Below are positions 47,141 through 59,192 of a stretch of DNA of 64,000 nucleotides, piece after piece; position 1 is the first letter of the stretch, and each line of letters begins with the position of its first letter. The notes under the pieces were generated by a model. That model did not search any database and was not told the DNA's origin. It was given only the letters and a program-made list of their open reading frames with translations. The stretch is from Allacma fusca (taxonomy: Eukaryota; Arthropoda; Collembola; Symphypleona; Sminthuridae): NCBI GenBank assembly GCA_947179485.1, contig OX359247.1, forward strand, positions 44,055,131 through 44,119,130, read 5' to 3'. Both the position numbers and the translations under genes were made by a program.

Positions 47141-47465
47141 AAATTCGTTTTGGCTGTTCAATTTTTGGGAGAATTTTTTTCAGTTTGTGGGCAAATTTTA
47201 GTCCATTTGAGGGCAAATTTTAATCCAATTGCAGGAAAATTTTAGTGTAATTGCGGGCAAATTTTATTGAAATTGTGGGCAAATTTTATTGAAATTTTGG
47301 GCAAATTTTATTGAAATTGTGGACAAATTTTGTTGAAATTGTGGGCAAATTTTATTGAACTTGTGGGCAAATTTTATAGAAATTGTGGGCAAATTTTATA
47401 GAAATTGTGGGCAAATTTTATAGAAATTGTGGGCAACTTTTATAGAAATTGCGAGCAAATTTGCT
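47141..47465 (+). repeat. 22-bp GGGCAAATTTTATAGAAATT minisatellite
   Basis: About fourteen units of 22 bp (GGGCAAATTTTATTGAAATTGT or with TATAG). The left end is more diverged (TTTTAGTCCATTTGAG). Confidence 0.92.
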
Positions 47466-47867
47466 CCGATTAAGTGCGAACGTTTCCAATTCATTGGATA
47501 AATTTGCGAGTAGTGTAGCGGCCTATGAATAAAAATTTGACAGATACTAATGTCAACATTTGAACCCTCTTTTACAACTCCAAATAAGAAGAAAAATATT
47601 TTAAGTGGCGTTAAAGTCTAACAAATTACGGCCTATTAGACGTGCTTTCGTACAATTATAAAAAGTGAGAGGAAAATGACTTGTAAATGGTCAGAATAGA
47701 CCCATTATGACGCATTATGGTTTCCTAAATAAATAATAAAAAGAATTAGTGGGAAAAACATATTGGGGGAGCAAGTGAGAACAAACTTGGGGATTCCTAC
47801 AAGTGTTGAGGAAGTGTCGTTTATTTTTGTTCTGTGGGATATAATTTCTTGTGAAGGAGGAAAAAAA
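47466..47867. other. Sequence upstream of the candidate exon
   Basis: Contains a GTGGCGTTAAAG motif (47605-47616). The T-rich stretch at about 47820-47855 ends in TTGTGAAG and could serve as a splice acceptor for the following exon. No promoter element is recognised. Confidence 0.3.
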
Positions 47868-48040
47868 ATGATGGCTCATGACAAACGCTCCATCCCGGAA
47901 TTGCGGGTGGTAAATGAGTCTAATGAAGATGTGGAGAGCAATGCAAGCACAAGCACGCTCTCCAGCCCTTTATTTATGAAAGCCCCACTTCTGGCTGTGC
48001 CCAGTGCCGCACCACGCAGGAGACACTCTTGGGTTTATGG
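47868..48040 (+). CDS. Candidate 5' coding exon of a host gene (unknown; basophilic phosphosite RRRHSW)
   Basis: The best host-gene signal in the window. An ATG-ATG start after a purine-rich A tract (A at -3) opens MMAHDKRSIPELRVVNESNE, followed by a Ser/Thr-rich stretch and a proline/alanine stretch ending in PRRRHSWVY. The frame is open upstream to 47763, so the true start or acceptor could lie earlier. GC content is higher than in surrounding DNA and codon use looks coding. At 48040 the sequence reads TTATGG|GTAATT, a reasonable splice donor, and the open frame stops three bases later, as expected at an exon end. RRRHS fits the RRXS consensus of PKA-like kinases and of 14-3-3 binding. I do not recognise the family, and no downstream exon was found in the window. 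Confidence 0.45.
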
Positions 48041-48955
48041 GTAATTCTTTTTTTATCTCTTTTGTCTTGTCCCATATAGTCACCATACCTACTTGGAAAA
48101 TAAGTTTACATCCTTCTGCACACACTCCTCAGGTTTTTAAAGGAACCATAAAATAATGTTCGCTTTGGAAAAAATAATTTTCCAAGATGTTGAAACACTA
48201 CGTGATAAAATAATATTTAGTAATTCTCAGAATGCAGTTAATCAATTCCTGAGGTTACCAATAACCACTTTATTCGGAAGTACTCTTTTTTGTCAAGGAA
48301 AGAAATTTAAAAAGGGGTTTGGAGACCTCAAATAAAATTAATTGGTTTAAATTAGTATGAGGAGGAGTGTTTTTGGCGCCAAAAGAAATTACGGTATGAA
48401 TCCCACTTGTAGGACCAGTGGTGATGGCTGGATGGAGTCAAAATCGGCCTTGACAGAAAAGGAGCTGGGAAGAGTGCAGAGGGAAGAAGTTCCGCTAATT
48501 AGAAGCGTATAAAGTACAGTGAATTGTGTGCATATAGAGTTCCATTAAGTTTTTTTTTGCAGAGGAAATCCCATTTTTACAATGCACTGCTCCACAGCTA
48601 CATGGACATCAAAGACAGATTATGGAGGGACACTTGAGGAAAAATATGATGGGAATAGTGAGAGGAATGTGAATAGAGGATAATTTAATAAAGGGGATTG
48701 CGGAGCTTAATGAGAAAATCTCACACAGGTCATTTGTCACAGGGACCATGTACGCGGTACTGGGTAGCATCAAATTCCTTCCATATTTTCTCTGGCCCTC
48801 AGCCCATAAAAAGGGGTCAGTTTAGGGCAACTCCCGCAAATTGTAAAACCAATGGAAATTCCCCAGAAAGTTTTTATCCTCTTAGACCAGGAATTCGGGT
48901 TCAAATGCAGGATTCTGGAAAACATTTTAAAAATTTGTGCGTCAAAATTGTTTCG
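48041..48955. other. Putative intron downstream of the candidate exon
   Basis: Starts GTAATTCTTTTTTTATC. No second exon is recognised. The frame at 48698-48964 overlaps the start of the next array and has no domain. Confidence 0.35.
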
Positions 48956-49325
48956 GCAATTTAAAAAATAGTTTCAGGAATTTAACAAAATTGTTTCAGA
49001 AATTTCACAAATTATTTTAGGAATTTCACAAATTGTTTTAGGAATTTCACAAAATTAGTTTAGGACTTTCACAAATTATTTCTGGAATTTCGCAAAATTA
49101 CTACAAGAATTTCTCAAAACTAATTCGGGATTTTACAAAATTATTTTGGGAATTTTGCAAATTATTTCAGGAATTTCACAAAATTATTTTGGTAATTTTG
49201 CAAATTATTTCAGGAATTTCACAAAATTATTTCAGGAATTTCACCAAATTATTTTGGGAATTTCACCAAATTATTTTGGGAATTTTGCAAATTATTTTAG
49301 GAATTTCACAAAAATATTTTTGCAG
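48956..49325 (+). repeat. ~22-bp GGAATTTCACAAAATTATTT minisatellite
   Basis: Units of about 22 bp, GGAATTTCACAAAATTATTTCA, alternate with GGAATTTTGCAAATTATTTTA. Frames at 49146-49400 read it as GISQNYFGNF-like peptides and are not genes. Confidence 0.9.
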
Positions 49326-51030
49326 CAAAATTTGCCTCCCGTTAACCACAATTTTTGGGTCAAATATTCAACAGCACCAGTGAATTTTATTACAATTTGA
49401 GAGGCAAAAAATGTGCCAAAAATTCAGCAAATTCGAATGAAACTTGTTACTGCAATTATTTATAGTTGCAAGGATCAAAAATGGAAATGTAGTTTTTAAG
49501 TGCGTCTTTGTAAGAAATATTTAAAGAAAATTCGAATCTTTAAACGCACGTTTTCAAAAGGCTCTTGCCTTTTGAAATTTTTTGAATCTTGGCGGTTAAA
49601 TGAAGGGAGCAGGAAATGTTTTGAGGTATCGTGTACGCATATAAGGGAAAACGTTGATTAACACTGGTGTGTATAGATCTGGGATGTAATTGGGCTCCAT
49701 AATGCAAGCCCTCCATAAAAGACACACACATGTGTTCCCATCATTAAAGGGAATGACATGGCGGGATAGTTTTGTCACTGGCAATTACACCAAATTGTGA
49801 ATAATTAATGAGTGAGAGCTCCAGCAACCGTGGAATGACTTGGCCACCACATCAAGCGTCATTTACCGTCAATCCCCTCAAATATATATTACTCATGTAG
49901 ATTTGAGCATTTATAGCTATACACTACATTGGCCTACACTCAGACCTACGTTACCCAAAACCCTCCTCCAAATCAATCCTTTCCCTCACGTCAAACCGAA
50001 TTGTGTACCTTTAAAGATGTGAATTAAAATTGTCATTAAATTGTCTCCGAAGCCTGCTAAATGCTAACTCTGTAGTTTCTATTTCCAGGTTTTTATTCCC
50101 TCAAATAATTTTCTAACATTTTTATTGAAAGTAACAATCCCAATTTTTAAAATCCACGTTTTTTCTGAAGCGCTGTAAAATAAGTCAAATTTGAGTACAG
50201 GGAAGAAATACAATAAATTTCTTATGACAGAAAAACCTAAGATGATAATTGTTTTTTTTTGAGAGGACATTTCCTATTTTTGACGTGTCTAAATAATTTG
50301 TGTTATTATTTTGCAAGACGAGTGTTTATACCTTGTTAAATAAATAAAATAAGAAACAACAAGTTTTTCCCACAGTGTTTTCTCCACAGCCTTCAGTCAG
50401 AAGGGGCTGAGTGAGTGCTCTGTCAATTGAGGATATAAGACATCAAACAGGATAAAATTTGTCCACTTCGTCTCTGTCGCTCATCTTCCCAAAAATGACA
50501 GGATAATAGGAGGCGGAGGGGAAGAAAAGACCTGCGGAAAAAAATCTCACCTTGTTCCATTCTTCAAAGACACTTTTACAATTTTCCTACGCCCATTCCT
50601 TCCCAATTGTCATTTGCGGCTGGAAATACCATTTATTTCCCAGGCGTTTTCTTGTCTCATTGTACCCCATGACCAAAATTTATATTTTGCCAGCTGCTAT
50701 ACTTCTGTTTTTTCGAGGTCTAGGGCATTAATATTTTTGTGTGGCGTCACAACTTGACAAAATTTTGATTAATTTCGGAAGCCTCTTTTATTTGTAGGTA
50801 TTTTAATTATTTCTCTTTTGAAGGAATCTTGTACACCAAGAGTTCACTGTATTCTGGGTTCAGAGCTTTGCATTTAAATTAATTTTTGTCTCCATATGCA
50901 TAGACAAAGCTATGAGTGGGTATCTAAATTGTGCATGTTTTCGTGTGAGAGCACTAAAACGCATGGTACAGCTCCTGATATTTCATATTATTGCTTGGAG
51001 AAGTCAGCTCAAGCAAATATTTATGCACGC
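49326..51030. other. Unannotated DNA
   Basis: No supported gene. One GTGGCGTCACAACTTGAC phrase lies at 50741-50758. Confidence 0.4.
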
Positions 51031-51425
51031 TAAATGCAGCAAATATTTGTAGTTACAAGCAACGTTCGGAAAAAAATTTTAAACGAAATTTTTGCAAACA
51101 TTTTTACACGCAAAATTTTGCAAACATTTTTATACGCAAACATTTTTACCCGCAAAATTTTCCAAACATTTTCATACGCAAACATTTGTAAACGAAAAAT
51201 TTCAGAAACATTTACACATATACGCCAAAATTTTAGACGCAAAATTCCCGCAAGCATTTTTATAAGCAAAATTTGCATGGGCACGAAAATATTTAGAGTG
51301 CATTTACATACTTGCAAATTATACAATTTATGCGAACAATTTTTTAAAAAATTATGCACGCAACGTTTACAAAAACATTAAATTTTTGCCCATAATTTTG
51401 CCCTCAAATTTTGCAAATAATTGCG
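51031..51425 (+). repeat. AAACATTTTTACACGCAAAATTTT-type degenerate repeat
   Basis: AAACATTTTTA, TACGC and CAAAATTTTGC words recur irregularly with spacings of 15-30 bases. Open frames on both strands (51030-51359 minus, 51034-51381 plus) follow from this. Confidence 0.75.
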
Positions 51426-53107
51426 CCTCTCAGCCCTCAAATATTTTCCCAAGTAATTTGGCAGCACCTCTCCTATGTAAATTTGGGAATAATTGACCAT
51501 GTAAATGTTTCCTCACACATGAATTTTTTCGCGAGCAATTGAAAAATCCCTGACGCTTTTATGCTGAACGAGCGTTTGGGAAACCATGTAATTATAATTA
51601 GTAGCACTTACATCTGGCTTTGAGGACTTTAGTAAAGCAAATATTGATTTTTTTCCTCTCTCTCTCTCTCTCTCCCTCCCTCTCTTACTCTTTAATTTCA
51701 CGAAACCACCCAGAGGGGCTCATCAGTGGGATTGAGAGCTGGATTTTTTTTTGTCAGGGCACATGTACAAACACACACATACATACACACACACATGAAT
51801 TTACACCATCACGATGATCAGGGGATTGAGGAAAAGGAACAAGCTTTTCACACATTATATTGGAAATGCCGTGAGGATGGATTCCGTGTGAGTCCAATAA
51901 AAAGGAGAACTTGTTCCTTTTTTTACGAGTCAACTTTTGCTTCTACGGAGTATTTCCCCTCTCTCTCTCACTCTCTCTCCCTCCCTCCCTCTCTCTCTCT
52001 CGTCACATTTCCTACATACAACAACTACAGAGAATAAGTTTCTTGGAGGTACTGGATCGTAAAATCCGAGAGTAGTCAAGGGTGTGACTTTTCCCATGGT
52101 TATCAACTCCCTCGGAAGACTTGGCTTGTTTACAGGAAAAAAGTCAAAATGGCAAATATTTTCCGAGCATAGACATTAATAAAAAAAAGTGGGTGTCAAA
52201 AGCTCAATTGATGGTAAGCAGATGTGTTTGTGGAGCGGGTTTAGGGATGGGAAGGTGAGACGAGAGTTGAATTTACAAAATTATATATGGCACAATTGCC
52301 CATATGTACATACATACCCACATCCTCAAGCATACTCACATTACATATGTACACACATACATATACAAAATCCCATTATTTTATTTTTATGCTCGGGAAA
52401 ATCTCACTCCTTCAAATCCATATTTCAACTCGGGCCTTTCATCCCGACCTGTAAATTGTTTACACTATCTCTATTTATCAGGAATCATCTTCACTCACAC
52501 AAGAGTTAATTACTCGAAAATATTTTTCAGAATTCAAATCCCCCCAAAAAAAACCCAAAGAAATTATGTATAATTTTAACAAATTAAACCCACGGATAAA
52601 AAAAGTAAGGTCCTAAAATATTCCCCACAAATTTATTTCCCTAAAAATAATTTTCGGACAAGTTTCAATTCAGGCTCAGATTTTTGCCCCTAAAAATTTA
52701 CCCCAGAAAAATTTAATTTAAAACATTTTTAAGCATGTGAGCAAAGGCGAATGACCAAGGCTGAGAGAGATAGAGAAAAAAAAATAGAGGAGGAAATAAA
52801 GAATTTGATATTGAAATAAATATTCAGATTAAGTTTCTGCCTCATTGACATTCCCTAGCATAAATACGTATGTACGAGCATGCAAAGGCATGCGAACATT
52901 CCGATGTAATAATTGCCAGTATTTTACATCGGTCCAGCCCTCTAGCCTTATAACCCTATACTCTTAGGTATAGCTCTTCTTTACATAATTACATGCTCAC
53001 ATATGACTGCTCCAGAAACTAGAGGCCTATTGTGTGTACAGAGAGTGGGTGCGGGGCAGAGAACAAGGACGTTATTTAAAGGACAGTTAAATTCACAGGC
53101 ACAGTTG
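51426..53107. other. Unannotated DNA with CT and CATA microsatellites
   Basis: CT-rich tracts lie at 51656-51686 and 51955-52001. An ACATACACACAC tract lies near 51775-51795 and ACATAC words occur near 52306-52370. Frames across the tracts are low complexity. No gene is seen. Confidence 0.45.
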
Positions 53108-53302
53108 TTATCTCGCCGGCGTCTCTGACTCCGACTCTTTTTCGATTTGCATCGCAGGAATTATTCTCACGAGTGTCTCTTCTCCCTGGAAGGAAGGACC
53201 CAGCACAGTCCCATTGTTTATGTCTACTTCTCGTATTTTTTGGAGTGAGTTCATGTTTTTCCTCTCATAAATTCTACTTCCCTTTTTAGGCAATCGGGAC
53301 AA
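53108..53302 (-). CDS. Weak candidate terminal exon, unknown protein
   Basis: A 64-codon minus-strand frame has balanced composition (for example NNGTVLGPSFQGEETLVRII) and ends SESETPAR before a TAA. The frame opens just after a TAG at about 53310 and has no ATG until residue 17 (about 53254), so it would have to be an internal or last exon. No clear acceptor is present and the family is not recognised. Chance is a real alternative in a frame this short. Confidence 0.15.
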   Translation of the reverse strand: MSRLPKKGSRIYERKNMNSLQKIREVDINNGTVLGPSFQGEETLVRIIPAMQIEKESESETPAR

Positions 53303-56285
53303 CTCATTCTAGAGACTATTTTGTCCTAGGAGTCATCAATGGCTGGAATTCTGTCTTTAAGTTCATGGCATTGCTCACAGGATGCTTCAACTTGGGAACT
53401 TATCACGAGCCATAAAGATTGCATAGAGAGAGAGAGAGAGAGAGAGATCCCCAACACTGTACTGTACTCATAGAACTAATTGAAATTCGATCCCAGCACC
53501 AGACCAAGTGTGGGAGTCACTGCGATTGTAAACACAGTCATAGGATCTCCATTATTGATAACAACTTTGCAAAAAAAATCCTATCTTAAACTAGCACCAT
53601 AAATACAGGCTTCGTATTATGAACATTTTTGACGTTTAGTACATACGAAAAAAATATCCCTCCTGTCAAAAAAAATAGGATACTAAATAGTAATTACTAA
53701 AATTGACATTACACACTGTAAACACGGATCTGCCTGATAATAATTTTAGTGCATAGTGCATAGTAGTTTATTATACGCCGTAATAAAAAAACATACGGAG
53801 GAATGTCAACACAGGGATCCGATCACAGATAAAAGTTTGGAGAAATCATAAAAAAACATGTTAACTCATTCAAAATGAAATTGAGACTTTAACTTGGATC
53901 TTAACAATGGTAAGAAAATTTGTGAAATCCTGTCGATGGGGAAAATTTTTTTTTTGAGAAATCTCATGTTGTAAGAAAAGGGAATTGACAAGGGAAAAAT
54001 CACACTTTCTGCTGAAAATGCCAGAAATGGGAAGGGACATTTTTGACTGTGGAGAATTGCCCAACGCCGTAGAATCCGTACGTGCATGAATGGCTCATAA
54101 ATTACCATTAAGGCTTGTTTATTGAATCTTCAATTGGGGGACGTAGGAAGGATGAATTAAAGTATGACAAAATCCTTCCACTCTCTCCCTTGTTTTATTG
54201 GGGCTTGTATGTACATATGTACATATATAGATTTATATGAAAGGGGAGACATTGAGAGATCCACTCATGCAGATCTCGTCTCCTTCCCATATGTTCGAAA
54301 AACAAAAGGGAAAAAAATACATTTTAAAATTCAGGCCGGCTGCTACACAAGTATCTATAAACTCATCCTCAATAAAATTGCTCCTCGTTATATCCGCAAA
54401 GAGAGAGAGAGAGACAGAGAGAGAGAGAGAAAAAGAGAGAGAGAGAAAGAGACGCTCAATCACGTGCAGACGACTCTCTATAGATCATTACGTATGGACA
54501 GGGACTTGTTTGGCTCAACCAGAATTATTATTGACTGGTGATCAGTAGTAGATCAGAGCCGGATTCCAAATTCAGCTTGTGATTGCGAAACCCTTTTTAT
54601 ATACAAATGATTGGACACATTGTAACTACCAGTGTACAGTCATCCCTCATGTGTATGGGCAAGAGTGGATATTTGCAGTCAATTTTTTTTTAACGTAGGT
54701 TTCTCATCCTGCAAATGTAAATTTTTACAGGGATTGTATACGCAGGCGGAAAATGACATGGAGATTTTCCTTGGGCTCCAAATCTTATTTAGGAAAACTC
54801 TACGTAGCATTTTACACACAATTCAATAATTTAAGGCCATATTGCTATGTGCGGGAATCAAATCCACAAATGTGGCTGGAATAAGTACGAAATAAATAAA
54901 AAGCCCAGAGATTCACATGTACATATGTACATGATATAGGGACTTGTAGGAATTGGAAACTCGTCTTGTATTTTATAAGTATATTTTCTCACCCTCTTCA
55001 TAATAAACAATTTGTAAGGTACGGAGAAGCAACTTCGTATATGTATATGCTATGTGGACGGTGGGAATAAGTAATGTGTACAGTCCTGGATGGATGCTGA
55101 GACTTTCATATAAGCACGGGACATATAGGACGGCACGCACGTACAAATAGTGTCAAATGTGATGTACATATATGTACCTCCATGGTAGCCAGTGTCCACA
55201 AGGGGCAGGCTTTTGTAATCCTTTAATACAAGATAGGCTGTGAGAGCATGTACATATGTACATATGCACAATGGTAGGGGAGAGTATACTACACTTGATA
55301 ATTATAATTATGATAGGAGTCCAACATTCTCAGCACATATGTCTTCCACGTCGTCCCTAGCATCAGCTACTAGATCACATTCTTGAACAATGTAAAATTT
55401 CATTCATGGTCATAAAATACAAGTAGCTGCGCTCCAGAGGCTCAGCTCACAGCTCCTGGTCCAACTTGACTCACACGTTCTCTGGGCTCGAACATTGACA
55501 GATTTATGCAGATCGGAAAATACAAATATAAAGCGTCCGAGAGCTCCTTCCCCTAGTCTCAGCATGCTTGTACATACTTACATACATATGTACATACGTA
55601 GTACATAAATTTCTACAAACTATATAGGAATTACCTCAAGCACCCTCAAAGTCTCAAATATCTTTGTAAGTACACGTGATAAGGTGTAGATTTACAAAGT
55701 CCACTTGTAGAAAAAAATTTCCCGGGAAGGTTCAAAATTTGGGCGCATAAAAAGAAAAGGAAAAAAATTTGAGGTTACTGTGATCAAAACGAACGTCACA
55801 GGATTTTCTCCTTATTTTTTGGAGAAAGTGCTTTTATGCAGGGGCTGTAATAGCGAGAGTGTATGTACTGTTTAAAGTACATATGTACAGTCCAATATGT
55901 ATGTACATGTGTTCATGGGCTAAGATGCAAAAATCTTGTTAAAAATAGCTCTAGATAAAATTCTATAACTTTTTGTTTTAAAGTCATTCATTCTCATTCA
56001 TTCATTCATTCATTCTTTCATTCATTCATTCATTCATTCATTGGAAATGTTATCGTTGGAAATTTCGGATGAATAAAATTTTGAAGTGTTAGGAGGGATT
56101 TTGATTGGAAAATATTTTGGGGTTTTGTCCCTTATATTTGGAGGGAGGAGTGGACTGTAGATTGAAATAAAGTTGTGCGTATCAATTAAAAGGAAAAGGA
56201 ATTGTGAAATCCTCACGAGTGGAGAAATGTGACTGGGCTGAGACTCTGTGGGGGAAAAATGATATTAGAGGGATATTTCGCTCAC
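53303..56285. other. Unannotated DNA rich in microsatellites
   Basis: GA tracts lie at 53424-53447 and 54401-54452, and an ATTC tract at 55984-56042. Self-complementary CATATGTACATATG-type words occur at 54208-54228, 54915-54933, 55248-55268, 55569-55608 and 55877-55911. Frames over these tracts are low complexity. No gene is supported. Confidence 0.5.
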
Positions 56286-58040
56286 ACTCGTTCAGAGTCC
56301 GGTCTCCGGGGCCCGTAATTAATGCAAGTGGCAGACGGAGAAGACACGTCTTGGAGGGAGAGTAACACGCCGCATTTAATATTCATGATGAGAGAGAGGC
56401 TCAGGGAGAAGACGAAGGAGAAAAAGAAGAAGAAAAGGCGATGCCGACGATAATGCTTTATTTCTTGTCACTTTTAATGCCCTCGTCTGATCGATTTATG
56501 CAGGCATTTCCAAATAAACCCTCCGTCCATTCCAGTTACTCACTCACTCAGCCCCCAAATATTCCCTCATATACATTTATCCCCTGACTGTAAATTCAAA
56601 TTCTATTAGCGAGTCCTCATACTACAGTATATACTCTCAGCAATTAAATCCACAGTCCGACTTATCCAATTTTTTTTATAAAGGTCAATGTCACTCCGTG
56701 AGAGCGCCACAGCAGTCCAAAATACAGGAATGTTATTCAGGGCCATGATATAACGTCAATAGTCAAACTAATTCTGAGGTCACATTTTATCTTCATAATC
56801 TGTCAGCGACACACGAAGGTGTCAAGCGAGAGAGAGGAGTTACCTCTTTCTCTCTCTCTCAAAAAAAAAACAAAACAAAAAAAACTTGTTACACTTCCAT
56901 CCCTAATTTTCCTCATATAAAATGCATTGGGAAAATTACCATATGAAATCCTATCTCTGAATTTAAATTCCACTCCCGTTTTTCAACAAATCCACTCATC
57001 AGTCCTTTAACCAATAACAGGATAGACAGGAAAGTATTTAGTTACTCGGATAAGATGCAGAACGGTGGGGAAGGAATAATTTGTATGGAAGCAATTTACC
57101 AGGGGAAAATTAATTTGCATTTTTAAAAAAGAAAAAAAGTACATTTTCTGGGCTAATTATTTATTTTAGCTCCTGCAATGTTTCTGTTTGCAATGTGCTT
57201 CAATTGATTTTGCTTCTGAGTCCCTGGATTTGAAGTAAAACTTGGCAACTTCACAATTTTCAGTTAATTTTGTCCCGTTGGAATTTTTCTGGTCAGTTTG
57301 GGTCTTACATTGTTAGGAAATAAATGTTCAAGGTTGGAGCTGTGGATTTAAAAGATGCTAATTTAATTCTAAATGCGTTCCTACAAAAGATAATGAATTT
57401 CATTGGAAAAAACGCCAATAGTTTGAACTTTTTTAAAAGGGTTTATCAGGTGGAGGTAATAATTTGAAAATGTTTTTTATAATGTGATGTGTGTATGAAA
57501 TTTATTCCGTGAAAGGGAATTGGACAGGAGGTGATATTTTGGGTGGGATGAAATTTTTTTGAAGTTTTATAATAACGTACTTGAAAGGCTAGTGGAAGCG
57601 AAAGTAAATGAAATGGTTGGAGTGAGAGGTTGATATTGTAAAGAAATCCTTTATAACAAGACTGGACTGTCTGTCCGTGGGTACGGAGTCGGACCACGTA
57701 TGGTCCTTATGGGAGTCGTAATGATGGGAGGAAATGAGTTGAAATTCAGCGAGCCCTCCCTCAAGAGGGAAGGTAGATTAATGAAGTCTAATGGTACGTA
57801 ATTGAATACAGGTGTTCGGGTTGCTAATAACCCGGGATGAGGGAAAAGCCTATAACCGGGAGGTAAGACTAAGGCCGGGCAGCTGTGAGCTCCGATGATG
57901 ATCATAATCATGGTAATGTGAGGGTGTATTAAGTACCTGTGAGCTGTAGGACTTTCATGTAAACGTCAGCACGGAGGAAGACTTAGGGGTTCAGAAACCA
58001 GTTCCTGCCCCGTTAGAGACTTCAAGATATTAGATGTAAT
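56286..58040. other. Unannotated DNA with two GC-richer patches
   Basis: The patches 56286-56500 and 57655-57990 have higher GC and less repetitive text than their surroundings, as conserved non-coding DNA or promoters might. No exon with splice sites can be defended. A CT tract followed by an A-rich tract lies near 56845-56884. Confidence 0.35.
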
Positions 58041-58455
58041 TAATTATCGTGGGTTGTTACAAATTTAGCTACAAAAGTCCCTACAAAATTAGCGACCAAT
58101 GTTTTTACAAAAGTCGTTACAAAATTTGGGACCAATGTTTTAAAAAAAGTGGCTACAAAATCTGTGAAAATGTTTTATACAAAAGTCCCTGCAAAATTTG
58201 CAACCAATTTTTATACAAAATTTGAGATCAAACGTTTTGCAAAATTTGAAATCAATTTTTATACAAAAGTCGTTATAAAATTTGCAAACCATTTTTGTAC
58301 AAAGTCACTATAAAACTTGCAAAACATTTTGCTACAAAGTGGCTATAAAATTTTGCAACCATTTTTGTACAAAATTTGCAAAGCAAAATTTGCAGCACAT
58401 TTTTTCACTGACTTTGTCACAAAATTTGCAAAAACGTTTTCTACAAATTACAATA
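58041..58455 (+). repeat. TACAAAAGTCGTTACAAAATTTG-type degenerate minisatellite
   Basis: Words such as ACAAAAGTCGTTACAAAATT and TGCAACCAATTTTTATACAA recur with irregular spacing of about 35-55 bases. The frames at 58282-58577 are by-products. Confidence 0.82.
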
Positions 58456-59192
58456 CCAAAGTGCGGCATAAAATTACACTTTGGTTTGATTTCCTGGCCA
58501 TGAACACTAGAAATATTAGCGTGGGTCAGGGAAGGAAATCTTTCAAGAAATGTGGCCCGAAATTCTTAGTAAAATAGGAAACTAGGAGTTTTTTATCTTG
58601 CTAGTTGGATTTATGCTATGGGGAATGAATACTATTACGGTCCCCGTAAATAATACGGAATATCATACGCAGATACTAAAAGGTGAAGGCCCCTCCTGAG
58701 ATAGAGCTCTTATGAAGGCAGGATTGATGGCAATGGCTAAACTCCATTAGGTTTATTAAGTAGGTTTTCCTACATGTAAGTATACACTCCTGTGTTAGGA
58801 AATCCATGAGCCGCATAGGCTGTACAGAGTCATTTGACTTGATTAAAATGCTCTTCGCATCATCCCTGGCCATTAATACTATAGCCTTTGGGGGCTCCTG
58901 TGCTAACTCCTCATAACAACAGTAATAATAACAACGTGTCATGGAATTTCATTTCGTTGTCCTTCCTGGGAAATTTTAGTAATGGTATTTCCAATTATAA
59001 CAGTGTACCCTCATTACACCGGAATCTCCTCTACATGAATTATGTAATTAAGAATTTCCAAAATTTACCCCTATTTTTTTTACCCCATTAAATTTTATAT
59101 AGTATGTATCTTTTATTTTTATTCAATTCGGATTTTTGACTTGAAATATGTGCCATTATTAAGTACTGACAAATGTCTCGATTTTTCATTAT
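58456..59192. other. Unannotated DNA
   Basis: A minus-strand frame at 58676-58942 is of mixed composition but has no recognised domain. No other feature is seen. Confidence 0.35.

Noticed and set aside
51513-54548. Frames rich in RERERE or SLSLSL
   Set aside because: They run across GA and CT microsatellites and have no other content.
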